A stretch of DNA of 64,000 nucleotides from Candidatus Blastococcus massiliensis AP3 (GTDB lineage Bacteria; Actinomycetota; Actinomycetes; Mycobacteriales; Geodermatophilaceae), in NCBI RefSeq assembly GCF_000582785.1, contig NZ_HG931175.1:186912-250911 (forward strand), in the 5' to 3' direction. This document shows, piece after piece, positions 44,986-53,810 of this stretch (position 1 is its first letter; every line of letters begins with the position of its first letter). The position numbers were made by a program, and so were the translations under genes. The notes below the pieces were generated by a model, which ran no database searches, was not told the DNA's origin, and saw only the letters and a list, made by a program, of their open reading frames with translations.

Positions 44986-45503
44986 GCGCGCACGACCTCT
45001 TCCGCACGAGTCGTGTCGGCAGGCTGTCCGCCAGGCGCTGCGTCGCTGGCCAGGCCGTCGAGATCCGCGTTCAACCGTTCCAGCAGCGCCGCGAACATGT
45101 CCTGTTCGTCGGTCGGCCAGGAGCCGACCAGCTCGCGGACGGCATTCCGGCGGAGCTGGCGTGTCTCCGCGACTGCACTCTGCCCGGCGGACGTCAGTCG
45201 CAGCCGGCAGGCCCGTCCGTCGTCCGGATCCGCCTCCCGCGTGGTAAGCCCGGCCTGCTGCAGGGCGGCCACGTGCCGGCTCACCGTCGAGGCGTCGAGG
45301 TGCAGGCGGGCCGCCAACGCCCCGTTGCGCATGGGTCCCGCGTCGTTCAGGAGGCCGAGGATCGTGTACGCGCTCCGGTCCAGCAGCTGTACGGGCCCAT
45401 CGGTATGAAGCCGGACGCGCTGTGCTCGGTGGACGAGGTGGGTCAGCGCCTGTTCAATGCGCTCCAGCGACTCGAGGGCAACCCCACCCTGATCCGGTTG
45501 CAT
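44982..45503 (-). CDS. MarR-family regulator
   Basis: A 173-residue winged-helix regulator with MRNGALAARLHLDASTVSRHVAALQQAGLTTREADPDDGRACRLRLT, where the DDGR wing tip is typical. It directly precedes and overlaps the MFS pump, which it most likely represses in response to a phenolic or drug ligand. Confidence 0.9.
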   Translation of the reverse strand: MQPDQGGVALESLERIEQALTHLVHRAQRVRLHTDGPVQLLDRSAYTILGLLNDAGPMRNGALAARLHLDASTVSRHVAALQQAGLTTREADPDDGRACRLRLTSAGQSAVAETRQLRRNAVRELVGSWPTDEQDMFAALLERLNADLDGLASDAAPGGQPADTTRAEEVVRA

Positions 45504-45577
45504 GTCCCAACCATACTCGGCTGCTGTACGGCGTCCAGCCGCACAGAGCTGGTCCGCCGCAGCCTCCCCGGCCGCGA

Positions 45578-45898
45578 TCAGGCATCGTCGTCGCCCACCG
45601 ATCCCGGTGACGCCTGGGCGAGCCAGGACTCCAAGGCAGCAATACCCCGCACCGCCTCACGGTGCACGACCTGATCGTCGACTCCCGATGGAGGCAAGCT
45701 GTCGACGAGCTCGGTCGGCCCGAGGCGACGGCCGAGCAGGTGTCCGGCGGCGGCGTAGATGCCGTAGCAGGACAAGGCCGCGGCCCCCAGACATGATGCG
45801 GCTGCCGCCGTCCAGGTGAAGACGGACAGGGTCTCCTCCAGCAGACGCCAGAGCGCTGCATCCAGCGCTTGCCAGGCCGAGAACGAGACACCGTCCAT
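45578..45898 (-). CDS. Small membrane protein, related to the one at 42714
   Basis: A 106-residue protein from ATG 45898. An acidic/aromatic N-terminus is followed by a hydrophobic stretch (VFTWTAAAASCLGAAALSCYGIYA), and the C-terminus EAVRGIAALESWLAQASP is shared with the neighbour beyond the MFS gene. It lies 75 bases upstream of the MarR gene on the same strand. Function unknown; the paired arrangement around an efflux operon is its only clue. Confidence 0.55.
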   Translation of the reverse strand: MDGVSFSAWQALDAALWRLLEETLSVFTWTAAAASCLGAAALSCYGIYAAAGHLLGRRLGPTELVDSLPPSGVDDQVVHREAVRGIAALESWLAQASPGSVGDDDA

Positions 45899-46122
45899 GT
45901 CGCCGCCGATCAACCGGTGGCGCCGCGGTCCCCGGGGGCCACGGCGCCCGTACGGAAGAAGGGGATCCTAGTCGCCCGAGGGGGTCATACCGACCTTTGT
46001 CAGTCCTGACTCCTGGAAGGCGCGGTGGTTCGCCACCCGTCACATCTCACGGCATGGAGTGCGGACACGAGGCGGGCGGACTCAGCGGGTGACCCCGCAC
46101 GTGGGCTGTTCCGCGGTCCGGC

Positions 46123-46758
46123 TCACCCGACGGAGAGCATGGCTCCCCGGCGACGGACTGCCTTGCGGTAGCCGGCGAGCATCTGCGCGGTGATCTCGGT
46201 GAGCTCTTCGCGGAGCCAGTCCTCGGTGACGTCGGCCGGCGCGGCGAGCAAGGCCCCGGTGAGCGCCTGCAGCGTCGCGCCTCCCCACACCGCGCCCAGA
46301 TCATCTGCCCCGTCCCCCAGGAGCATCGACTCCACCTTGCCCCGGAGCCGCGTCGTGAGTTCCAGGACGGCAGGTCTGGACATGGCGGCGGCGTCGCGGA
46401 CGAGGTACCCGGCCAGCCGACGGTGCCGCAGCAGGTAGTCGACGTAGCCGGCCACCTCGATACCCCGGCTCCGGTGCCGGCTCTCCCTCGAGCTGTTGGC
46501 CTCGACCAGTCGGATCAACTCGTCCAGTGCCGGCCTGACCAGTGCGAGGAGCAATTCGTCCTTGGTCCGGAAGTGGTAGTACACGGCCGCCTTCGTCACG
46601 CCGAGCCGATCCGCGATCTCCTGCAACGAGGTGCCGTCGAACCCCTGGGCGGCGAACAGGTCGAGGGCGGCCTCCAGCACGCGCTGCGCCCCAGGAGTGC
46701 GGGGAGCCGATGTCGGGCTACCTGCTGCCGACGTCGCGAGCTGCGGGCTGGTCACCAC
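46123..46758 (-). CDS. TetR-family regulator of the third MMPL pump
   Basis: A 211-residue TetR protein with HTH LQEIADRLGVTKAAVYYHFRTKDELLLALV. Two consecutive GTG codons (46758, 46755) are possible starts and no ribosome-binding site is evident, so the message may be leaderless. It is divergent from the MMPL gene at 46894, with tandem CTAG-centred palindromes between them. The 45899-46122 stretch on its far side holds nothing I recognise. Confidence 0.87.
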   Translation of the reverse strand: MVTSPQLATSAAGSPTSAPRTPGAQRVLEAALDLFAAQGFDGTSLQEIADRLGVTKAAVYYHFRTKDELLLALVRPALDELIRLVEANSSRESRHRSRGIEVAGYVDYLLRHRRLAGYLVRDAAAMSRPAVLELTTRLRGKVESMLLGDGADDLGAVWGGATLQALTGALLAAPADVTEDWLREELTEITAQMLAGYRKAVRRRGAMLSVG

Positions 46759-46800
46759 GTCAGGGTAGCCATCAGCCCGTGTGCCCCACGGCCCACGGCG

Positions 46801-46841
46801 CTACTAGCCGCATGGCTAGTAGCCTCTAGCCGATTAGCTAG
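46801..46841. promoter_or_regulatory. Tandem palindromic operators for the TetR/MMPL pair
   Basis: CTACTAGCC-GCAT-GGCTAGTAG (46801-46822) is a perfect 9-4-9 inverted repeat; CTAGC-N6-GCTAG (46826-46841) follows four bases later. TAGC-rich repeats of this kind are typical TetR operators. Two sites suggest cooperative binding over the MMPL promoter. Confidence 0.8.
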
Positions 46842-46893
46842 TCACCGATGCCGGTCCCCCTCACCGCCCCCCCTGACCTCCGGAGCACCACAC

Positions 46894-49092
46894 GTGGCCG
46901 TCTTCCTCCACCGTCTCGGACGCTGGGCCTTCCACCGTCGCAAGACAGTCCTCATGGCCTGGGTGCTCGCCCTGGTCGCGCTCGGCAGCCTGGCCGGCGC
47001 TGTCGGAAAGGATGCCGACGCTCAGCTCTCCATCCCCGGCGTCGAGTCGGTCACCGCGTTGGAGACGCTGCAGGAGCGCTTCCCCGACGGCGCGGCGGGT
47101 GGCGCCACCGCCCGCATCGTCTTCCGCGCTCCCGAAGGTCGGACGGTGAGCGATCCGGAGATCGGCGCCGCCATCCAGGAGACGCTCGCCGCCGCGGCGG
47201 AGGCGAAGCAGGTGACCGAGGTCAGCGACCCCTTCCAGGACCGCGGCGTCTCGGCGGACCAGACCACCGCCTACGCCACGGTCGTCTACGAGGTGCAGCC
47301 CAACAACATCACCGACGAGGCGCGAGCCGACCTTCTCGACGTGGGAGAGGGCGCCCGGGGCGCCGGGCTCCAGGTGGAGTTCGGCGGCGAGGCCACCCAG
47401 GCCGCACCCGAGCAGGGCATCGCCGAGGCGGCCGGGGTCGTCGTCGCCCTCGTCGTCCTCGCGATCACCTTCGGCACGCTGCTCGCCGCGGGCCTGCCGC
47501 TCCTGACCGCCCTGATCGGCGTGGCCACCGGCATGGCCGCGGTCCAAGCCCTCTCGGCCGTCGTCGACTTGGACAGCGCCACACCGACCCTCGGTCTGAT
47601 GATCGGGCTTGCGGTCGGGATCGACTACGCGCTCTTCATCATCATCCGGCACAAGGAGCTGCTGGCGACGGGCACGCCGGCCCGCGAGGCGGCGGGGCGA
47701 GCGGTCGGCACCGCCGGCAGTGCGGTCGTCTTCGCCGGGCTGACCGTCATGATCGCCCTGGCCGGGCTGGCCGTCATCGGCATCCCGTTCCTGACCACGA
47801 TGGGTCTCGTGGCGGCCGGCATGGTCGGCGTGGCGGTCCTGGTCGCGCTGACCCTGGTGCCGGCCATGCTGGGCTTCGCCGGCGATCGGTTCAGCCGCTG
47901 GCCGGTGCCTGGTCTGCGGCGCCGTCAGGCAGCACTGGCCACGACGGAGTCCTGGGGCACGCGGTGGGCGCGCTTCGTCACCCGCCGACCGGTACCCGTC
48001 GTCCTCGCTGCCGTCATCGGCCTCGGGGTCATCGCCTTGCCGGCCCTGGACCTGCGGTTGGGGCTGCCCACCGACGGGGACCTGTCGGAGGAGGCCACTC
48101 AGCGGCAGGCCTACGACCTGCTGGCCGAGGGCTTCGGGCCCGGCTTCAACGGTCCGCTCACCGTGGTCGTGGACGCTACGGACGCCGAGGCGCCGGACAC
48201 TGCCTTCGTCGCCACTGCTGAGGCGATCGCCGCGCTCGACGGCGTGGCGACCACGGCACCGCCGCGGCCGAACCCGGCCGGCGATACGGCAACCATCACT
48301 GTCATCCCGAGCGAGGGGCCGTCCGCGGCCGCGACCGAGGATCTGGTCGGCGACATCCGCGACCTCCGTCCCGGCCTGAGGGAGCAGACCGGCTCCGAGC
48401 TCGCCGTCACGGGCAACACCGCGCTCGGCATCGACATCTCCGAGAAGCTGGCCGATGCACTCCCGCTGTTCCTCGCGGTGGTCGTCGGCCTGGCGATGCT
48501 GCTGCTGATGGTGGCATTCCGCTCCATCCTGGTGCCGCTCAAGGCAACGCTCGGCTTCCTCCTGAGCGTTGCGGCCACCTTCGGTGCCCTCGTCGCCGTG
48601 TTCCAGTGGGGCTGGCTGGCCGAACTGCTCGGCGTCGCCTCGACAGGGCCGATCGTGAGCTTCCTGCCCATCCTGCTCATCGGACTGCTGTTCGGCCTGG
48701 CGATGGACTACGAGGTGTTCCTGGTCAGCCGGATGAGGGAGGAGCACGTGCACGGCGCCGAGCCGCGTGAGGCCGTCATCGGCGGCTTCCGTCACGGCGC
48801 GCGGGTCGTGACGGCCGCAGCCTTGATCATGGCGTCGGTGTTCGCGGGATTCGTCCTCGGCCCGGACGCCACCATCAAGAGCATCGGGTTCGCCCTCGCC
48901 TTCGGCGTCCTCGTCGACGCCTTCGTCGTCCGGATGGCGCTCGTCCCTGCGGTCATGACACTGCTGGGTCGCAGCGCCTGGTATCTGCCCCGTTGGCTGG
49001 ACCGCGGGCTGCCGAACGTGGACATCGAAGGCTCGACCCTGGAACGCCACACCCCGGCGCCTGACCGCGAGCTCGCCGACGCCCGTCGCTGA
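46894..49092 (+). CDS. MMPL/RND-family transporter
   Basis: A 732-residue transporter with the two-repeat RND plan. Motifs: LMIGLAVGIDYALFIIIRHKELL and GLAMDYEVFLVSRMREEHVHGA. The similarity to the pump at 24242 extends to the C-terminal WYLPRWLDRGLPNVDIEG (WWLPAWLDRLLPDLDVEG there). GTG 46894 follows GGAG by nine bases. TetR-controlled through the 46801 operators. Confidence 0.9.
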   Translation: MAVFLHRLGRWAFHRRKTVLMAWVLALVALGSLAGAVGKDADAQLSIPGVESVTALETLQERFPDGAAGGATARIVFRAPEGRTVSDPEIGAAIQETLAAAAEAKQVTEVSDPFQDRGVSADQTTAYATVVYEVQPNNITDEARADLLDVGEGARGAGLQVEFGGEATQAAPEQGIAEAAGVVVALVVLAITFGTLLAAGLPLLTALIGVATGMAAVQALSAVVDLDSATPTLGLMIGLAVGIDYALFIIIRHKELLATGTPAREAAGRAVGTAGSAVVFAGLTVMIALAGLAVIGIPFLTTMGLVAAGMVGVAVLVALTLVPAMLGFAGDRFSRWPVPGLRRRQAALATTESWGTRWARFVTRRPVPVVLAAVIGLGVIALPALDLRLGLPTDGDLSEEATQRQAYDLLAEGFGPGFNGPLTVVVDATDAEAPDTAFVATAEAIAALDGVATTAPPRPNPAGDTATITVIPSEGPSAAATEDLVGDIRDLRPGLREQTGSELAVTGNTALGIDISEKLADALPLFLAVVVGLAMLLLMVAFRSILVPLKATLGFLLSVAATFGALVAVFQWGWLAELLGVASTGPIVSFLPILLIGLLFGLAMDYEVFLVSRMREEHVHGAEPREAVIGGFRHGARVVTAAALIMASVFAGFVLGPDATIKSIGFALAFGVLVDAFVVRMALVPAVMTLLGRSAWYLPRWLDRGLPNVDIEGSTLERHTPAPDRELADARR

Positions 49093-49107
49093 GCTCACTG
49101 AGCGACA

Positions 49108-49602
49108 GCTGGGAGGGCCGCTTCCGGAGATGGAGGAGCAGCCCTCCCAGCGTCGCCATACCGCGTTTCGCTCCACCAGCCGGTCCAGCAGGGGCCACGA
49201 GTCGGGGAAGGAGTTCCGGGAGGCCACCGACGCCTCACGCTCATCCCGTTGGCCGAACTGCCGTCGGTTCGGCGTACGGACCGGCCCGGTGAGCGTCGCC
49301 CGTGATCGTTGCCGCCCCGGTACGCCGTCCATTCGGCAATGAGGGACGCAGAAGGGACATGGGACCTTCGCAAGATCGGTGCGGCGTCAGCACCCACACC
49401 TTCGCTCGGAGGTCTCCCCATTGGTCCAGCCCCCGACGCCGTCAACAACCCTCATGGGCACTACAACCAGTCCCCGACCTCGCCGACGGGGACCCGGTAG
49501 AGGGTGGACGGAGGCGGAGTCCGACGATCGGCCAGGGGCACCGGACACCTCGCCCCGGCAGCACTGCTCCGGGTGGTGCGCCGCTGAGAGCGGCGGCCGA
49601 TC
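49108..49602. terminator. Hairpin after MMPL gene, then featureless gap
   Basis: An 11-bp perfect stem, GCTGGGAGGGC (49108-49118) with GCCCTCCCAGC (49141-49151), stands 15 bases after the MMPL stop with a 22-base loop. The rest of the convergent gap up to 49602 shows no convincing gene. Confidence 0.55.
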
Positions 49603-50490
49603 TCAGCGGGCCGCTGCGGTCCAGGACGTGAGAAGGGTGCGTAGGGCTGCGACCAACGGCAACGGCTGGTCGAGCATCGGGTGATGTCCCGCGTCGGGCA
49701 GCTCGATCACCGGAACCCCCACGGGTAGCAACTGTTCCATCCGCACCGCCATCGCCGGCGGGACCAACCCGAACTCGGACCGGAGGAGTGCGGCCCGGCA
49801 GCGTAGGGCGGGCAGCAGTTCCCGCATCAACGCGCGCTGGCCGAACATCGCGGGGTCGAACTTCCAGGTCCAGCCACCCTCCACCTGCCGGAGTGATTGC
49901 TCCGCGATGTGCCGGGCGATGAAGGGGAGCATCACGTCCTGGCGCGGCAGCGTGGTGAAGCGGGCCACCGCCTCCTCCAGGGTCGGGTAGACCCGCCGCG
50001 GCCGCATCCGGTGGCGGATTCCCTTCTCCTCCGGGGGCTGGTCGTTCAAGGGCGAGTCGATGATGACGACGCCGGCGAGTCGCTCGCCGTGCTGGACACC
50101 TGTGGTTGCCGCCGCCCAGCCGCCCATGCTGTGGCCGACCACCACAGGTGGCCGGGTGATCCCACCGGCGGCCGCCGCAGCCATCACCTCGGTCGCCCAC
50201 AGAGTCATGTCGTAGTGCTCACGGTGACCACTGTCGCCGTGCCCGCTCAGATCGAGCGCCACCACCCGCTGTTCGCCGGCGAAGAAGGGAGCTACGTGAT
50301 CCCACCACCCGGAGTGAGCGGCGCCGCCATGCACCAGCACCAGGCCCGGGAGCGCCGGGTCCCCCCAGCAGCGGAGGTGGATCGCGCAGCCGTCCACGTC
50401 CACGTCCACGTGGTCCGGGCGCGAGGCCAGCGCCGCCGAGAACCAGCGGGGGGTGGTTGCCGTCTCCGGCGATGGATCGTGGTGCTCCAA
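49603..50490 (-). CDS. Alpha/beta hydrolase
   Basis: A 295-residue alpha/beta-hydrolase: oxyanion segment LVLVHGGAAHSGWWDHVAPFF, LDLSGHGDSGH, nucleophile elbow GHSMGGW, acid region in the EFGLVPPA segment and His in DAGHHPMLDQP. Probably an esterase or C-C hydrolase. The start is TTG 50490, six bases after GGAGG; upstream frame belongs to a gene relic. Substrate unknown. Confidence 0.87.
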   Translation of the reverse strand: MEHHDPSPETATTPRWFSAALASRPDHVDVDVDGCAIHLRCWGDPALPGLVLVHGGAAHSGWWDHVAPFFAGEQRVVALDLSGHGDSGHREHYDMTLWATEVMAAAAAGGITRPPVVVGHSMGGWAAATTGVQHGERLAGVVIIDSPLNDQPPEEKGIRHRMRPRRVYPTLEEAVARFTTLPRQDVMLPFIARHIAEQSLRQVEGGWTWKFDPAMFGQRALMRELLPALRCRAALLRSEFGLVPPAMAVRMEQLLPVGVPVIELPDAGHHPMLDQPLPLVAALRTLLTSWTAAAR

Positions 50491-50683
50491 TGGATCCTCC
50501 TCCGATGCGCCACGGCAGGCTATCCCCGCTAAACCGGTCATCCGGCGGCGGGTGCCTCGCTGCGACGACCAGCCGAACTCCGTCAAGCCGAGGCCGCGAA
50601 CCGGTGAGTAGCGACGCCCACCTCTCGTCACCGACCGTGCCGCAGGACGAGCTAGCGACGGATGCGGCCTGTCACGGTGGACG

Positions 50684-50960
50684 TCACGACAGCAAGGACC
50701 TGAGCTGCGGCGATGTAGTCGGCCCCGGCAATCGGGGCCGACGGAGCGCATTCCCCGGGGGCAGCCGGTCGGTGATGTCGTGGATCGTTCCGCCGGTGTC
50801 CAGGTTGGCGGTGCGGCGCACGTGGATCCGGTTCCCGGCCGGGGTACGTCGTCCATCAGCCAGCCGGCCTCGGCGCCGACGGCGCGGGTTGTGTCGTCCA
50901 GCGGGATGCAGGACTCGCCACCGGTGGCCCTTTCCCGGCGGCGGCGCGACCCATTGACCC
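50684..50960 (-). pseudogene. C-terminal relic of an ATP-grasp ligase
   Basis: One frame reads CIPLDDTTRAVGAEAGWLMD; a frame change then gives AGNRIHVRRTANLDTGGTIHDITDRLPPG, ending at TGA 50684. The RRTAN-x-x-TGGTIHD-TD string is typical of the ATP-grasp domain of N-acetylglutaminylglutamine synthetase and cyanophycin-synthetase relatives. Everything before and after is absent, so this is a fragment. The rest of 50491-51301 shows no gene. Confidence 0.45.
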
Positions 50961-51301
50961 TCACCTGGCCGTCGGCCTGCCCCAGCTGGTCTGCACGTTC
51001 CGGCCGCCCTGTGAGTGCCCTACTTGCATCGGCGACGGCCCGCTGGCCGGGGGGTCATGCGGGCGGGACCGCACGGTCGAGCTCGGTGCGCCGTCCGTAA
51101 GGGCGCCCCACTACTGACGCGCCCGGGCAGTAGCCGATGTCCCGTACTCAAGGCTGACCTCCGGTACTTCTCCGGGGGGATCCTCCGGTAGCAGAAGACG
51201 GATCCGAGGCGCCGGCCTGTCGGATGACGGCGGGCGGGCGGTGCTGCCGTGCACTGGAACGAGAGAACTTCTGGAGCCTCGTTCGCGATCGTTGGACGGC
51301 A

Positions 51302-51322
51302 GGCAGCAGGCAGCAGGCAGCA
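51302..51322. repeat. Three tandem copies of GGCAGCA
   Basis: A 7-base unit repeated three times without change (51302-51308, 51309-51315, 51316-51322) just upstream of the Xis-like genes. It may vary in copy number by slippage. Confidence 0.8.
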
Positions 51323-51382
51323 CCCGCTCCAGCACGGTTCGGGCCGTGGCAGCGGAGCGGGACAGTTCCGGAGGATAGCGAC

Positions 51383-51574
51383 ATGGGCGATGCGCAACTG
51401 CTCCGCGACGTGCTGGGCGCCGGTCCCTTGCTGCTGACGCCGGAGGAGGCGGTGTGCCTGCTCGGGGCCGGCTGTAAGACGACCATCCGTCGGGCCTCCG
51501 GCACGGACGGGTGCGGTCCTAAGGCGCTCCCGATCCAGCCCGACGTCATCGCTCGTAGGGAGGGACCGCGGTGA
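51383..51574 (+). CDS. Small possible DNA-binding protein
   Basis: A 63-residue protein with GGAGG eight bases before ATG 51383. The segment LTPEEAVCLLGAGCKTTIRR resembles the first helices of MerR/excisionase-type HTH proteins, but the usual tyrosine/arginine wing is replaced by a Gly/Cys-rich end. It overlaps the next HTH gene by GTGA, so the two are co-translated. Function unknown; a role with the neighbouring excisionase-like protein is likely. Confidence 0.6.
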   Translation: MGDAQLLRDVLGAGPLLLTPEEAVCLLGAGCKTTIRRASGTDGCGPKALPIQPDVIARREGPR

Positions 51575-51807
51575 ACCTTGAGGACCTCAGGGCCAGCGGC
51601 TCCGCCGTTGTGACGATCGCGCAGGCGGCCTCGGTATTCGGTGTCGACGTCCGCACGGTTACCCGGGCCATCGAGAACGGCGAGCTGCCGGTGGTCCGGT
51701 TGGGTCGACGACTACTGATCCCACGCCTACCCCTGCTGGCCGTCCTCGGCGTGGCAGTCGACGACGCTGTCGGAGGCCCGAACGACACCACTGCTGGTAG
51801 TCGTTAG
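51571..51807 (+). CDS. Excisionase-like HTH protein
   Basis: A 78-residue winged-helix protein of the helix_turn_helix_17/Xis type: VTIAQAASVFGVDVRTVTRAIENGELPVVRLGRRLLIPRLPLL. Such proteins bend DNA in phage-type excision, or act as small regulators next to integrases. GTG 51571 lies in the stop of the previous gene. No integrase follows on this strand; instead an att-like site comes 300 bases later. Confidence 0.8.
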   Translation: MNLEDLRASGSAVVTIAQAASVFGVDVRTVTRAIENGELPVVRLGRRLLIPRLPLLAVLGVAVDDAVGGPNDTTAGSR

Positions 51808-52112
51808 CCGCGCACTCCACAACGACCCAGCTGATCGCAACGAGGACGCCTAGCGGCCCCGTACCGACAAGTCGCCGCCCAGCTGACAGCGCATCGTCTG
51901 CGTGGGATGGCGTACTCGTTGACCTGAGCTGGCCGACCGATCGGAAGTCGGGTCCGCGAAGGATCGCCTCGTGATACTCCGCGTGATACTGCTGCCCGTG
52001 GATTTAGGGGTATCTGGATGCGAACCTGGGTCGTCTGGGCGTCTCTGACGCAAGGCAAAAGCCCAGTTCAGAGCATCGTGACGTACCTAGATGCTGAACC
52101 GAGGACAGGAGT
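51808..52112. other. Repeat-containing gap between Xis-like gene and att-like site
   Basis: Two direct copies of CGTGATACT (51970-51978, 51982-51990) lie 12 bases apart, about one helix turn, as arm-type integrase or Xis sites do. An inverted repeat, GTTCAGAGCATC (52066-52077) with GATGCTGAAC (52090-52099), differs only by a two-base bulge. Both are candidate recombination-protein sites. No gene is seen. Confidence 0.5.
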
Positions 52113-52131
52113 TCAAGTCCCCCCTCGGACA
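52112..52131 (+). other. tRNA 3'-end-like sequence, putative att core
   Basis: The bases TTCAAGT-CCCCC-CTCGGAC-A read as a T-loop, T-stem 3' side, acceptor 3' strand and discriminator of a tRNA (leucine-like by memory). The matching 5' parts are missing: the bases before it cannot form the T-stem and no GTCCGAG partner follows tRNA spacing. This is the picture left when an element integrates in a tRNA 3' end. It overlaps the stop codon of the serine recombinase gene. Confidence 0.5.
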
Positions 52132-53810
52132 CTTGTTTTGCCCAACATCTGGTGGGTTGGGCTCACCTCCGCCTCGACGGAGCTGGTTGAGGGGTCGTAG
52201 GTGATCCGGACGCCCAGGGTCGCGTAGATCTCAGCGCGGACCGTGCTGGCGACCTGACCCAGGCGGGTCGTCAGAAGGCTAAAGTCGGTGACGATGGCGC
52301 GCAGCTCCTCGCGCGTGAGAGTTGCTGCCGCGGAGGTCGTCAGCGTCGTCTGCTCAGCCCGCGCCTCGACGACCTCCTTCTGTGCATCGTTGATCCAGGC
52401 TGCTGCGAGGTGAGGGTCTACGCCCGCGGCCAGGGCCTCCTTGAAGCGCGACAGTTTGCTCTCCGCCTCCTTCAGGCGCCGATCGACGGCCTCCCTCCGC
52501 GCGACGTCAGCCATGGAGGGCTCAGTTGCGCTGATCATCGCCTCGACCGTCTCCTCGACGTTCTCCGGCGAGAACACGGCACGGAGCCAGTTGTCGAGTC
52601 CGTGGATGAGCCAGTCCTCTCGGAACATCACGTTGGAGGGGTGCTCACCTGGAGCCCCGGGCACGGTGTCCCTGACACGGCAGCGGTAGTAGATGTCGGT
52701 CGAACGGGTGCGGCTGCCCTCCATCTTCCGGCCACAGATGCCGCAGTGGAGGAGCCCCCGCAGGAGGTAGGGCGTCTTCGACGTTCGAGGGGAGCGAGGC
52801 GCTGACCGTGACGAAGCGGTCGAACGCTTGAGAGTCGTCTGTACGCGCTCGAAGTCCTCCACCGAGATCAGCGCCTCGTGCGAAGGGTTGGTGCTAGAGA
52901 CCACCCGCTCCGGCTCGCTGCGCCTGAAGCGAACGAGGGTGCCCGCGCTCGCGTCAGTCGGGTCTACGAGCCTGTCGAAGCGTTGGAATCGGCCCCAGAC
53001 TTGGTGGCCCGTGTACCGGGCGTTCTCGAGGATCGCCCGGACGGTGGCTGCCTGCCAACCGTCAGCCTTTCGGTGTGGATTCCGGCGGCGGTCGTGCGCT
53101 GACGGGCACGGGATGCCATCGGCGTTGAGGCGGCTGGCAATCGTCCGGAAGCCGGCGCCATCGAGCCGCATCTGGAAGATCCGCTGGACGACGGACGCCG
53201 CCGCGGGATCGACGTCGAGTCGATGCGCCCTGATCCCGTCAGCGGCCTTGGCGGGATGCGGATGCGGGCCGGCATCGCCGATGACGTACCCATATGGAGG
53301 GCGACCACCGAGGAAGCGGCCGGCGTTGATCGTCGCAGCCTCCATGGCGCCGATGACGCGACGCTGGACGACACGGCGTTCCGCAGCGCCCAGGCCGCCG
53401 AAGATCATCATCAGCAGATCATGAACGTCGGACTTGGCGTCGAACCGCCCTCCGACCTCGGGGAGCCAGACGTCTACTCCGTAGTGCTGGAGCGTGGGAT
53501 AGATGTTGGAGAACTGCGGCCCCGAGAAGGCACGCTGAGGCTCGCTGATGACGATCGCGTCGAAGTCGCGCTTCGGGTTCGCGACGTCGGCCAGCAACGA
53601 TGAGGCTTGGGGCCTGCGCTTCCAGACGACGGAGCGGCTCTGCCCGATGTCGAAGTACTCGCGCACGATCGTGCCGTGCCCCTGGATCAACCGCATGGCG
53701 GACTGGAGTTGCCACCCGCGGCTCACCTCGGGGTCCTGCCTGTCCTCGGTCGACACCCGTCCGTAGAACACGAACCGGATGCCTTCGTCATTCGTATCCT
53801 GGCTTGTCAC
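52113..53810 (-). CDS. Large serine recombinase
   Basis: A 565-residue site-specific recombinase: N-terminal resolvase domain (about 10-155) with catalytic Ser20 in YGRVSTEDRQ and conserved arginines, a recombinase domain (GGRPPYGYVIGD to GHQVWGRFQ), a zinc ribbon (HCGICGRKM with a later C-R-V) and a C-terminal coiled coil (RREAVDRRLKEAESKLSRFKEAL). It integrates or excises an element in one direction. Its last codons overlap an att-like tRNA end. ATG 53810 is coupled to a small upstream gene (ATGA). Confidence 0.93.
   Translation of the reverse strand: MTSQDTNDEGIRFVFYGRVSTEDRQDPEVSRGWQLQSAMRLIQGHGTIVREYFDIGQSRSVVWKRRPQASSLLADVANPKRDFDAIVISEPQRAFSGPQFSNIYPTLQHYGVDVWLPEVGGRFDAKSDVHDLLMMIFGGLGAAERRVVQRRVIGAMEAATINAGRFLGGRPPYGYVIGDAGPHPHPAKAADGIRAHRLDVDPAAASVVQRIFQMRLDGAGFRTIASRLNADGIPCPSAHDRRRNPHRKADGWQAATVRAILENARYTGHQVWGRFQRFDRLVDPTDASAGTLVRFRRSEPERVVSSTNPSHEALISVEDFERVQTTLKRSTASSRSAPRSPRTSKTPYLLRGLLHCGICGRKMEGSRTRSTDIYYRCRVRDTVPGAPGEHPSNVMFREDWLIHGLDNWLRAVFSPENVEETVEAMISATEPSMADVARREAVDRRLKEAESKLSRFKEALAAGVDPHLAAAWINDAQKEVVEARAEQTTLTTSAAATLTREELRAIVTDFSLLTTRLGQVASTVRAEIYATLGVRITYDPSTSSVEAEVSPTHQMLGKTSVRGGT

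Noticed and set aside
49108..49602. Possible genes in the gap after the third MMPL pump
   Set aside because: Short frames on both strands have no ribosome-binding sites, no motifs and shadow-like composition.
51302..51322. CRISPR-like array
   Set aside because: The GGCAGCA units are adjacent and only seven bases long; no spacers exist and no cas genes are in the window.
52020..52135. A complete tRNA gene at the att-like site
   Set aside because: Only the T-loop and 3' acceptor strand are present; no D-arm, anticodon arm or 5' acceptor strand can be formed with the upstream bases.
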